From Pseudoflavonifractor sp. 524-17 (GTDB lineage: Bacteria > Bacillota > Clostridia > Oscillospirales > Oscillospiraceae): a stretch of DNA of 64,000 nt. Shown here piece by piece: positions 57,468 to 64,000 of this stretch (positions are counted from its first letter, which is position 1; every line of letters begins with the position of its first letter). The position numbers and the translations under genes were made by a program. The notes beneath the pieces were generated by a model that had not been told where the DNA came from, did not search any database, and saw nothing but the letters and a program-made list of their open reading frames with translations. The stretch spans positions 1-64,000 of the forward strand of contig NZ_QWEK01000024.1 in the NCBI RefSeq assembly GCF_009935845.1, given 5' to 3'.

Positions 57468-57744
57468 AGCGCCTTCGTCCCACACATGGGACAAAAGCGC
57501 CTGCTTCTGCGATACCACCCAAATTGACGCCTTGCGGCGTCCGCTCGCTTCGCGTACCATCATACGCGCCCGATGGATAACGGGTGGGGGACCCGTCGGC
57601 CTCTACTAGGTTTCCCGTTCAAGCCGCCCTCTGAAGACCATTCACCGGCCGCCCGCCGCCCCGATCTCACCATCCGGGACTCTCTTTGCGCCTGCCGCGC
57701 CGGCTACTTTTCTTCATCACTGGTTTTAGCTATTTCATTGGTTG
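57468..57744 (-). promoter_or_regulatory. T-box riboswitch, tryptophan specifier
   Basis: On the minus strand: stem I with GAAGA...AAAGTAGCCGGC and a matching GCCGG-TGAATGG-TCTTC arm, in which TGG (complement of 57638-57640) sits in the specifier loop and reads tryptophan. The AGAGAGTCCCGG distal part is present. The T-box sequence GGGTGGTATCGCAG is the complement of 57507-57520. A terminator of about 14 bp with G-U pairs (57468-57504) ends in CTTTTTG. Uncharged tRNA-Trp would favour the antiterminator and allow trpXYZ transcription. Confidence 0.9.
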
Positions 57745-57750
57745 CACTGA

Positions 57751-57779
57751 AGTATACACGCCGCAGCCGGCTTTGTCAA
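57751..57779 (-). promoter_or_regulatory. Promoter of the T-box/trpXYZ operon
   Basis: TTGACA (complement of 57774-57779), 17-base spacer, TATACT (complement of 57751-57756). The -35 box overlaps the last codons of the upstream GNAT gene. Confidence 0.85.
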
Positions 57780-58246
57780 GAGAAATTTTTTCCGCCGGGG
57801 CAGTCCGCGTCCTGCCCCGCGCCGTCTGGAGCCGCGCTGTAAATCACTTTTCTCATGCCGCAGCCGCAGTGATCATGAGGAATGGGCTTGAACCCCGCCC
57901 TTTCATAAAAAGCCTCGCGCCCTTTTTCCGCGGTGAGCTGTATGCTGGACCGTCCGCCGGCGGGGGTTTCCCGCCGCACGTATTCTGTCAGCATATCCGT
58001 GATTTTACTGCCGGTTCCCCTGCGCTGAAAGCGGGGATGCACCACGACATCAACGATGACATAGTACATCCCGTCCCCGATCAGCCGTCCCATTCCCACG
58101 ATCTGGCCCTGGTGGGCGGCGGTTACGGTATATAAGCTGGCGCGGAGCGCGCGCTGGGTCTGCGCACCGGAAAAATTGCGCCAGCCCACCGCCGCCCTCA
58201 GCCGGAGATAATCCTCATAGGTCAGGGCGTTTTCCCGGTATTCCAT
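57776..58246 (-). CDS. GNAT-family N-acetyltransferase
   Basis: A 156-residue acetyltransferase. The N-terminal YRENALTYEDYLRLRAAVGW and the acetyl-CoA-binding motif A VVHPRFQRRGTGSKITDML (about residues 75-95), followed by GREAFYERAGFKPIP, are typical of small GNATs acting on small molecules. ATG 58246 follows GGAGGTG at six bases; an in-frame start upstream is less well supported. It is 69 bases after the exporter gene on the same strand, so they may be co-transcribed. The substrate is unknown. Confidence 0.88.
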   Translation of the reverse strand: MEYRENALTYEDYLRLRAAVGWRNFSGAQTQRALRASLYTVTAAHQGQIVGMGRLIGDGMYYVIVDVVVHPRFQRRGTGSKITDMLTEYVRRETPAGGRSSIQLTAEKGREAFYERAGFKPIPHDHCGCGMRKVIYSAAPDGAGQDADCPGGKNFS

Positions 58247-58315
58247 CTGGCACCTCCATTCTATTCCCAAGCCGGGCGGAAGGTTCCCGGAGCGGCGCGC
58301 CCCGGGAGGAAACCG

Positions 58316-59239
58316 CTAGGATTTCTTTTTGAGAGAGCATTTGGCCGCCGTCTGAGGCCTTTTTTGAAGAAAGGAAAACTTGGTCTCAGAGCACACCACA
58401 GCCACGAAGATCAGGGCGAAGCCGGCCACCAGCCGGGGGGTGACGGGGTCATAGTAGAAGAGCACAGAGCACAGCACACCGAACACCGATTCCAGGGAGA
58501 GAATCACCGCCGCGGAAGCGGGGTCGGACCAGACCTGTCCCACGTTCTGGAACAGGAGCGCCACAGTAGTGGCCATAGTGATGAGGTAGCCCATCTGGAT
58601 CAGCATGTCTGCGTTGAGCAGCACTGCCGCAGGGGGAAAATCCTGAAAGAGCAGGCCGCAGATCCAGGCGTACGCCGCCGCCCAGGCGAACTGGAACACG
58701 GTCAGCAGATAGATATCCTTTTTGGGGGAGACCTTGGCCACCGCCACAATGTGCCCGGCGTAGAACACCGCGCAGCACAGGGTAAGGGCGTCCCCCCGGG
58801 TGATCACCAGAGCGTCGGTGAGGGAGACCAGCCCCACGCCGCTGACGCAGAGCACCGCCGCCAGAATATTGTACCGGTCAGGCCGCTGTTTGGCGATAAG
58901 CCAGTACAAAAAGGGGACGATGACGCAGTAAACGGCGGTGAGGAAGGCGTTTTTGGACGGGGTGGTCTCCGCCAGGCCGAAGGTCTGCACCGCGTAGGCC
59001 AGAAAGAGCAGCCCGCCGATGATGGCCCCCCGCCACAGGTAATCCCGTGTAAAGGTTTTCCACCTGCGAGCGCAGAACAGCGCCAGCAGGGCCGCGCCGC
59101 CGGTGAAGCGGATGGCCAGCAGGTAGAAAATAGGGATCACGTCCACCGCCCCCTTCATGATGAAGAAGGAAGATCCCCAGATAAAAGCTGCGGCAAAGAG
59201 CATGGGCTTTGCCAGCCGCCGCATCACGGTCTCGTTCAT
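58316..59239 (-). CDS. EamA/DMT-superfamily transporter
   Basis: A 307-residue protein with ten hydrophobic segments made of two EamA repeats: FAAAFIWGSSFFIMKGAVDVIPIFY at the start and a second repeat from about 155 (FYAGHIVAVAKVSPKKDIYLL). The FGLAETTPSKNAFLTAVYCVIVPF stretch between helices 3 and 4 is a family hallmark. DMT proteins export amino acids, nucleotide sugars or drugs. ATG 59239 follows AGGAGG. It is divergent from the DNA glycosylase gene. Confidence 0.9.
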   Translation of the reverse strand: MNETVMRRLAKPMLFAAAFIWGSSFFIMKGAVDVIPIFYLLAIRFTGGAALLALFCARRWKTFTRDYLWRGAIIGGLLFLAYAVQTFGLAETTPSKNAFLTAVYCVIVPFLYWLIAKQRPDRYNILAAVLCVSGVGLVSLTDALVITRGDALTLCCAVFYAGHIVAVAKVSPKKDIYLLTVFQFAWAAAYAWICGLLFQDFPPAAVLLNADMLIQMGYLITMATTVALLFQNVGQVWSDPASAAVILSLESVFGVLCSVLFYYDPVTPRLVAGFALIFVAVVCSETKFSFLQKRPQTAAKCSLKKKS

Positions 59240-59242
59240 GGA

Positions 59243-59271
59243 TTGTGAAACCTCCTGTTTGGTGTTATAAT
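59243..59271 (+). promoter_or_regulatory. Promoter of the DNA glycosylase operon
   Basis: TTGTGA (59243-59248), 17-base spacer, TATAAT (59266-59271), 37 bases before the start codon. Confidence 0.65.
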
Positions 59272-59307
59272 AGAAGAATCATCCAACCGATAGCAAGGAG
59301 TGGCATT

Positions 59308-59925
59308 ATGCCAAAACTGGGACGGGAGTTTTATAACCGGAATACGCTCATTGTGGCACAAGAGCTGCTGGGCAAATACCTGGTGCGGGGGACGGCGGCG
59401 GGCCCGCTGGCGGTGCGCATTACCGAGACGGAGGGGTACGTCGGCCCCGTTGACAAGGCCTGCCACGCCTACGGCTATAAGCGCACCAAGCGGACCGAGA
59501 CCCTTTTCGCCCCGCCGGGAACGGCCTATCTGTATTTAATTTACGGCATGTACACCTGCCTGAATCTGGTGACGGAGGCGGCGGGGGAGCCCTGCGCCGT
59601 CCTCCTCCGGGCGGGGGAGGCCCGCCTGGGCGGGGAGGCGATGGCCCAAAACCGCTTCGGCCGGGGGCAGGGGGACTTTACCCCCTACCAGAGAAAGCAC
59701 TTTCTCAACGGTCCCGGCAAGCTGTGCCGGGCGCTGGCCCTGACCCCGGCTTTTGATGGACTGGATCTCACCGGAGACACCCTCTATGTCACAGATTCTC
59801 TGGCGGACGTGGGCGCTCCGCCCTGGCCCGGTGACGAGAGGGTGGGCACCATTCACACCGGGCCCCGGATCGGCATTGACTATGCGGAAGAGGCCACCGC
59901 CTTTCCCTGGCGGTTTTGGCTGTAG
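59308..59925 (+). CDS. 3-methyladenine DNA glycosylase (AAG/MPG family)
   Basis: A 205-residue base-excision repair enzyme. It removes alkylated purines and hypoxanthine. Family blocks: GREFYNRNTLIVAQELLGKYLV, ITETEGYVGPVDKACHAY with the catalytic glutamate, RTETLFAPPGTAYLYLIYGMY, NGPGKLCRALALT, and GPRIGIDYAEEATAFPWRFW at the end. ATG 59308 follows CAAGGAG. A HAD phosphatase gene lies 25 bases downstream, so the two share a transcript. The length is normal. Confidence 0.93.
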   Translation: MPKLGREFYNRNTLIVAQELLGKYLVRGTAAGPLAVRITETEGYVGPVDKACHAYGYKRTKRTETLFAPPGTAYLYLIYGMYTCLNLVTEAAGEPCAVLLRAGEARLGGEAMAQNRFGRGQGDFTPYQRKHFLNGPGKLCRALALTPAFDGLDLTGDTLYVTDSLADVGAPPWPGDERVGTIHTGPRIGIDYAEEATAFPWRFWL

Positions 59926-59950
59926 CATGGGCCCTAGTTTGGAGGTTTTT

Positions 59951-60574
59951 ATGCTCTTATTTGACCTGGACGGCACCCTCATTGACTCCAACGGCGTGTG
60001 GGTGGAGGTGGACCGGCTCTTTCTGGCCCGGCGGGGGCTGACGCCCACGGAGGAATACAGCTACACCGTGGGCCACTCCTATTTTCCGGCGGCGGCGCAA
60101 TTTACCCGGGACTACTACCGCCTGACGGACAGCCCCCAGGCCATTATGGACGAGTGGCTGGCGCTGGCGGGGGACGCCTATGCCTGCCGGGTCCCTCTGA
60201 AGCCGGGGGTAAGGGCGTTTTTGTCCCGACAGCAGGCTCAGGGACAAAAGATGGCCCTGGTCACTGCCTGCGTGCCGGAGCTGTGCGGGGCGGCGCTGGA
60301 GCGGCACGGCCTGACGGGGTACTTTCCCAAAATCTTCTTTGCCCAGGACCTGGGATTTGAGAAGCAGGACCCCCGGTATTTTCAGACTGTGCTGGCGGAG
60401 CTGAAGCAGACCGCGCAGGCGTGTACTCTCTTTGAGGACTCCCCCGGCGCGTGCCGCACCGCCAGGGAGCTTGGTCTGAAGGTAGTGGGGGTGTACGATT
60501 CCTTCTACCAGGACCGGCAGGAGGAGCTGCGCTCCAGCTGCCACCGGTACATCCGCAGTTTTACAGAGCTGTAG
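59951..60574 (+). CDS. HAD-superfamily hydrolase
   Basis: A 207-residue HAD phosphatase with all four motifs: LFDLDGTLIDSNG (nucleophile Asp5), the threonine in LVTACVPE (about 103), the lysine in GFEKQDPRYF (about 138) and FEDSPGACRTA (about 160). The helical cap lies between motifs I and II, as in beta-phosphoglucomutase-like phosphatases. ATG 59951 is exactly five bases after GGAGG. The substrate (sugar phosphate, phosphoglycolate or nucleotide) cannot be told from sequence. Confidence 0.9.
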   Translation: MLLFDLDGTLIDSNGVWVEVDRLFLARRGLTPTEEYSYTVGHSYFPAAAQFTRDYYRLTDSPQAIMDEWLALAGDAYACRVPLKPGVRAFLSRQQAQGQKMALVTACVPELCGAALERHGLTGYFPKIFFAQDLGFEKQDPRYFQTVLAELKQTAQACTLFEDSPGACRTARELGLKVVGVYDSFYQDRQEELRSSCHRYIRSFTEL

Positions 60575-60600
60575 CCGCAAAGGGGCTACGGCTCTTTTTT
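60567..60600 (+). terminator. Terminator of the glycosylase-HAD operon, inside the end of pcrA
   Basis: AGCTGTAGCC (60567-60576) pairs with GGCTACGGCT (60584-60593), followed by CTTTTTT. The right arm and tail overlap the last codons of the convergent helicase gene. Confidence 0.75.
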
Positions 60601-63012
60601 CAGCAGGGCGGCCACGGTTTTCAGCAGCATCCGCCGGGTGCCGCCACTGTCGAAGGCGATCTCAATGAGGGCGTCTCCCCCCTTGGGGATGGGGGTCAGC
60701 CCGGTGACCAGCCCCCGGCCGAAGCTCTTGTGGGTGACGGTGTCCCCCTTTTGCAGGTTGGGCAGGGGGCCCCCCGCCGGCCGGGCGGGTGAGCCGGCCG
60801 GGCCGGTGGAAGAGTAGCCGCGGTTGTAAGTCCGGCGGATGCTCTGGCGGCGCTGCTGGGGGAAGGGGCTGTCTTCCGCCCCGGAGCGGCAGGCGCGCCC
60901 GCTCTGCTCCACCAGCTCTCCGGGGATTTCCCCCAGAAAGCGGGAGGGGCGGTTGGCGCTGGTGCGGCCGAAGAGCATCCGCTGGGCGGCGCTGGTGAGG
61001 TAGAGCTGTTCCTTGGCCCGGGTCATGGCCACATAGCACAGGCGGCGCTCCTCCTCCATCTCCGCCGGCTCGCCGATGGCCCGGATGCCGGGGAAGATTC
61101 CCTCCTCCGCGCCCACCACAAAGACCACCGGAAACTCCAGCCCCTTGGCGGAGTGCATGGTCATCATAACCACGCAGTCCTCCCCGGCGTCATGGCTGTC
61201 CAGGTCGGTGTACAGGGCGATCTCGTCCAGAAAGCCGGAGAGGGTGGGGGCCTCCAGCGCGTTTTCCACATAGTTCCGGATAGAGGAGGACAGCTCCCGC
61301 ACGTTTTCCAGCCGGGTGCGGTTCTCTATGGTATTCTTGCCCTCCAGCATCACAGCGTAGCCGCTGTGAGCCATGACCTCCTCGTAAAAATCGGGGAGGG
61401 GCAGCTCCCTGGCCAGGCGCTGCAGGTCCTCAATAAGCTCGGTAAACTGCCCCAGCTTGGCCGCCGCCTTTTGGAGCGCGGGAAACTCCCGGGCGGCCTT
61501 GATCACCGCCCACAGGGAGCGGCCTGTCCGGGCGGCCAATTCCTGGGCGGTGTCCACCGTCTTCTGCCCGATGCCCCGGGGGGGATTGTTGATGATGCGG
61601 CTCAGGCGCAGGTTGTCGTTGGGGTTGTTGACAGCGCACAGATAGGCCAGCATGTCTTTGATCTCCGCCCGGTCAAAGAAGCGGATGCCGCCGATAATCC
61701 GGTAGGGAATGCCGTTGCGCTTGAAGGCCTGCTCCAGCTGGTTGGACTGGGCGTTCATCCGGTAGAGCACCGCGTGGCTTTTCCACCGCAGGCCGGCGGT
61801 GAGGCCGGAGAGGATCTGAGCGGCCACAAACTGAGCCTCATCGTGCTCGTTCATAGCGGTGTAGCACTTCACCTTTTCGCCGGTCTCGTGCTGCGTCCAC
61901 AGTTCCTTGCCCTTGCGGCCCTGGTTGTTGCGGATGACCGCGTTGCTGGCGGCCAAAATGTTCTTGGTGGAGCGGTAGTTCTGCTCCAGACGGAGGACCC
62001 GGGCCCCCTTGTACTGGTGCTCGAAGGAGAGAATATTTTCAATGGTGGCCCCGCGGAAGCGGTAGATGGACTGGTCGTCGTCCCCCACCACGCAGATGTT
62101 CTCATATCCCCCCGCCAGGGCGGCGGCCAGCTGGTATTGGAGGTTGTTGGTGTCCTGGTACTCGTCAATGAGGATATAGCGGAATTTTTTCTGATAATAG
62201 GCCCGCACGTCGTCATACTGCTGGAGCAGGCGGACGGTATGGAGAATCAGGTCGTCAAAATCCAGGGCGTTGGCCTCCCGCAGGCGGCGTTCGTACTGAG
62301 CGTAGATCTGGGCGATGCGGATCTGCTGGGCGTCCCCGGTCTTTTCCCACTGGGTCTGGTACTCCGCCGCCAGGGTCAGGGTGTCCTTGGCACGGGAGAT
62401 GGCGGACAGGACGGACCGGGGGGGGAAGACCTTCTCGTCCAGGTTCAGCTCCCGCAGGATGTCCTTGACCACCCGCTCCGCGTCGGCGGTGTCGTAGATG
62501 GTAAAGGAGCGGCCGTAGCCCAGCTTTTCAATGTCCCGCCGGAGGATGCGCACGCAGGCGGAGTGAAAGGTGCTGGCCCAGATGTCGTTGGCCTGGGGGC
62601 CCAGCATGGCCTCCAGCCGATCCTTCAGCTCGCCGGCGGCCTTGTTGGTGAAGGTGATGGCCAGAATAGACCAGGGAACCGCCGGGTCCAGCCGGCACAG
62701 CCGTTCCTGCCGGGCTTTGGCGCCGGGCCCGTCCCCGCCGCCGGCGGCGTAATCCTCTAAAAACGCCAGGTCCTCCGGGGTGACGAAGTCCGGGACCTCG
62801 TCGCAGTCGGAGCCCCTGCCGTACTTGATCAGATTGGCCACCCGGTGGATGAGCACTGTGGTCTTTCCGCTGCCCGCCCCGGCCAGCAGCAGAAGGGGTC
62901 CCTCCGTGGCCAGCGCCGCCTGGCGCTGGGCCTCATTCAAATTCTGATACTCCAAAGCGATTGCCGCCCGCCGGGCCCGGCAGAACCGCAGCGCCTGCTC
63001 CCGATCCAACAT
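60586..63012 (-). CDS. pcrA: ATP-dependent DNA helicase PcrA/UvrD
   Basis: An 808-residue superfamily 1 helicase. Motifs in order: Q-motif LNEAQRQAALATEGP, Walker A AGAGSGKTTVLIHR, Ia ILAITFTNKAAGELKDRL, Walker B ILIDEYQDTN, III VVGDDDQSIYRFRGA, IV RLEQNYRST, V TMHSAKGLEFPVVFVVG and VI RRLCYVAMTRAKEQLYL. The C-terminal 100 residues end in a tudor-like domain (GDTVTHKSFGRGLVTGL) that binds RNA polymerase in PcrA. An acidic insertion lies between Walker A and motif Ia, which I take to be normal variation in Clostridia. ATG 63012 follows AAAGGAC. It unwinds DNA in repair and replication and displaces Rec and RNA polymerase. Confidence 0.95.
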   Translation of the reverse strand: MLDREQALRFCRARRAAIALEYQNLNEAQRQAALATEGPLLLLAGAGSGKTTVLIHRVANLIKYGRGSDCDEVPDFVTPEDLAFLEDYAAGGGDGPGAKARQERLCRLDPAVPWSILAITFTNKAAGELKDRLEAMLGPQANDIWASTFHSACVRILRRDIEKLGYGRSFTIYDTADAERVVKDILRELNLDEKVFPPRSVLSAISRAKDTLTLAAEYQTQWEKTGDAQQIRIAQIYAQYERRLREANALDFDDLILHTVRLLQQYDDVRAYYQKKFRYILIDEYQDTNNLQYQLAAALAGGYENICVVGDDDQSIYRFRGATIENILSFEHQYKGARVLRLEQNYRSTKNILAASNAVIRNNQGRKGKELWTQHETGEKVKCYTAMNEHDEAQFVAAQILSGLTAGLRWKSHAVLYRMNAQSNQLEQAFKRNGIPYRIIGGIRFFDRAEIKDMLAYLCAVNNPNDNLRLSRIINNPPRGIGQKTVDTAQELAARTGRSLWAVIKAAREFPALQKAAAKLGQFTELIEDLQRLARELPLPDFYEEVMAHSGYAVMLEGKNTIENRTRLENVRELSSSIRNYVENALEAPTLSGFLDEIALYTDLDSHDAGEDCVVMMTMHSAKGLEFPVVFVVGAEEGIFPGIRAIGEPAEMEEERRLCYVAMTRAKEQLYLTSAAQRMLFGRTSANRPSRFLGEIPGELVEQSGRACRSGAEDSPFPQQRRQSIRRTYNRGYSSTGPAGSPARPAGGPLPNLQKGDTVTHKSFGRGLVTGLTPIPKGGDALIEIAFDSGGTRRMLLKTVAALLKKEP

Positions 63013-63083
63013 CTCATCAAGTCCTTTTATGTAATATATAATGTAAGCAATGTAAGTTATCAGTTAAGGATAGGAATGAAAAA

Positions 63084-63113
63084 CGCCGGAGCAAAGCGAA
63101 CTTTGCTCCGGCG
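63084..63113 (-). terminator. Terminator-type hairpin between tRNA-Arg and pcrA
   Basis: CGCCGGAGCAAAG (63084-63096) and its perfect complement (63101-63113), followed on the minus strand by TTTTTCATTCC. It would stop transcripts from the tRNA-Arg side before the helicase gene. Confidence 0.8.
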
Positions 63114-63224
63114 GCAGTGATCAAATATGCAGAAAAGGGAGAAGGGAGCAAAGCAAACCTTACCCCGCCGCGTCCCCGTCCTCTCGGACCCGAGTCCAGC
63201 GGAGCGAGTCGGGGCCGAAAGCGA

Positions 63225-63288
63225 AGAAATTCCCTGTAGAGCGCAGTTTTCGCCGCAAGGCGGAAACGGAGCGGTACAGGGAATTTCT
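63225..63288 (-). terminator. Long hairpin directly after tRNA-Arg
   Basis: AGAAATTCCCTGTA (63225-63238) pairs perfectly with 63275-63288 around an inner arm (CGCC/GGCG), starting four bases after the tRNA CCA. It has only a weak T-tract (TTCGCTTTC), so it may be a processing or 3'-end structure backed up by the second hairpin at 63084-63113. Confidence 0.6.
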
Positions 63289-63292
63289 GAGC

Positions 63293-63369
63293 TGGCACGC
63301 CCGAAGGGACTCGAACCCCCAACATTCAGAACCGGAATCTGACGCTCTATCCAATTGAACTACGGACGC
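63293..63369 (-). tRNA. tRNA-Arg (CCG)
   Basis: 77 nt on the minus strand with CCA encoded (complement of 63293-63295). The acceptor stem GCGTCCG/CGGGCGT, D-arm TAGTTCAATTGGATAGAGC, anticodon stem TCAGA/TCTGA with loop TTCCGGT (anticodon CCG) and T-arm GGTTCGAGTCC are all clear. Confidence 0.96.
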
Positions 63370-63399
63370 AGGTTTGCCCTTCTACCGAAGTGCGAGGTT

Positions 63400-63428
63400 A
63401 TTATAGCAGGGATTTCCACGTTTGTAAA
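63400..63428 (-). promoter_or_regulatory. Promoter of tRNA-Arg
   Basis: TTTACA (complement of 63423-63428), 17-base spacer, TATAAT (complement of 63400-63405), about 30 bases before the tRNA. Confidence 0.85.
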
Positions 63429-63505
63429 GAGCAAAATTCGTTTCCCTCCGGATTTTTTGTTGCGGGGGGAGGGAAGCTCTGGTATACTTTGGAGCGCGGG
63501 GATAA

Positions 63506-63850
63506 AAACACGATCCGGTCGGTAGTCCGGATGCGGCGCGGTGCGGATCCCAGCCCCGGGACAGCGAGGTGTACGAGCTTCTGCTGCGCCGCTGGGGAGA
63601 GATCTCCTTCGGCCCGGCGGTGGAGGGGGAGGGCGCCGGCCGCCCAGCCCGCTCCCCAAAGCGAATGCGCCGGGAGGCCAGGGATCAAAAACACGGCGTG
63701 GGGACCAAAGCACAGCAGGCAATCCAGCTCCAGCGGGAGCAGCAGAAGGAGGCGCGCTTGCAGCGCCGCCGACGCAGAGACCGGGCGGAGGAGGCGCGTA
63801 TGTTCCGGCTCCGCCAGGAGAAGCGCAGAGAAAAGCATAAGGGACGCTGA
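63506..63850 (+). pseudogene. Damaged yjdF-like gene (DUF2992 family)
   Basis: The open frame from 63506 to the TGA at 63848-63850 encodes PRDSEVYELLLRRWGEISF, then KRMRREARDQ, GTKAQQAIQLQREQQKEARL and RLRQEKRREKHKGR, the recognisable C-terminal three quarters of YjdF. The normal N-terminus is missing from this frame: there is an in-frame TAA at 63503-63505 and the first possible start is GTG 63569 without a ribosome site. The sequence RSVVRMRRGADPSP, resembling the preceding part of YjdF, is found in another frame immediately upstream, so a one-base loss in the C-run near 63553-63556 would explain the break. A short functional protein from GTG 63569 cannot be excluded. YjdF genes often sit under an azaaromatic-sensing riboswitch, which is not seen here. 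Confidence 0.6.
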
Positions 63851-63858
63851 CATTTGAG

Positions 63859-63904
63859 CAGGCCCCCAGCCGCTGGAGTTCCAGCGGCTGGGGGGCCTGT
63901 CTTT
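63859..63904 (+). terminator. Terminator after the yjdF remnant
   Basis: CAGGCCCCCAGCCGCTGG (63859-63876) pairs with its complement (63881-63899, one bulge), followed by TCTTTTG. The remaining bases to the window end show no gene start that can be judged. Confidence 0.85.
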
Positions 63905-64000
63905 TGAGAATGAAACCGATTACATTTTTGTTGTCAAATTTGACTATTTGGGAGGATTAAAGCGTACCGGAGCCCTTGAAAAAAGGGGACTGTCTGCGTT

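Overview
The window is GC-rich chromosomal DNA from an endospore-forming, anaerobic gut-type Clostridia, most likely an Oscillospiraceae / Flavonifractor-Lawsonibacter-like organism. This is inferred from gene content only: sleB and spoIIR (sporulation), an SLH-domain S-layer protein, a T-box riboswitch, mannose-family PTS genes, several oxygen-independent redox enzymes and Clostridia-style promoters. No rRNA, CRISPR array, phage module or transposase is visible. Three tRNAs are present (Val-GAC, Ala-GGC, Arg-CCG).

Layout. 0-5 kb: a phage-tail-fibre-like protein and a very large S-layer protein. 5.4-7.2 kb: sleB divergent from a small membrane protein and spoIIR, each side with a sporulation-sigma-like promoter. 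7.5-10.5 kb: an accessory regulatory patch (XRE regulator, ECF-like sigma factor, DUF4367-type anti-sigma factor, secreted protein, small HTH and zinc-ribbon proteins). 10.5-17.4 kb: a PucR/CdaR-type regulator divergent from an operon encoding a dedicated HPr, a class I aldolase, a zinc alcohol dehydrogenase and all four mannose-family PTS subunits (IIA, IIB, IIC, IID). This is a self-contained uptake and breakdown route for an unknown sugar or sugar alcohol. 17.9-22.6 kb: a BMP-type nucleoside-like ABC importer.

23-34 kb is the most interesting block. A PrpR-type sigma-54 activator lies between two sequence-recognisable sigma-54 promoters. One drives a five-gene operon (C-S lyase, AbgT transporter, M24 peptidase, CoA-disulfide reductase-rhodanese, cysteine-desulfidase-like protein) and the other drives an M20 deacylase. 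Together these suggest a sigma-54-controlled pathway for importing and dismantling N-acylated or peptidic cysteine conjugates, with release of sulfide. 34.5-48.2 kb continues as a catabolic island: an amino-acid permease, a second M20 amidohydrolase, tautomerase, opine dehydrogenase, FAD reductase, a 4x[4Fe-4S] ferredoxin, a flavin reductase, a LysR regulator, and then MmgE/PrpD, ornithine-cyclodeaminase-like, maleate-isomerase-like and molybdopterin oxidoreductase genes. The FAD, Fe-S and Mo proteins could form one electron-transfer enzyme.

48.5-64 kb is mostly housekeeping: tRNAs, ppx-ppk polyphosphate metabolism, small regulators, GtrA plus a glycosyltransferase, a tryptophan-specific T-box controlling trpXYZ-type transport, a GNAT and a DMT exporter, 3-methyladenine glycosylase, a HAD phosphatase, PcrA helicase, tRNA-Arg and a damaged yjdF remnant.

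Two dispersed non-coding repeat families run through the window. One is a 420-470 bp MITE-like element with long terminal inverted repeats: two full copies in opposite orientation and two partial copies. One full copy supplies the last roughly 30 codons of the ppk reading frame. The other is a hairpin repeat carrying a GGTAGACAT motif, found upstream of the S-layer gene and after the molybdoenzyme gene.
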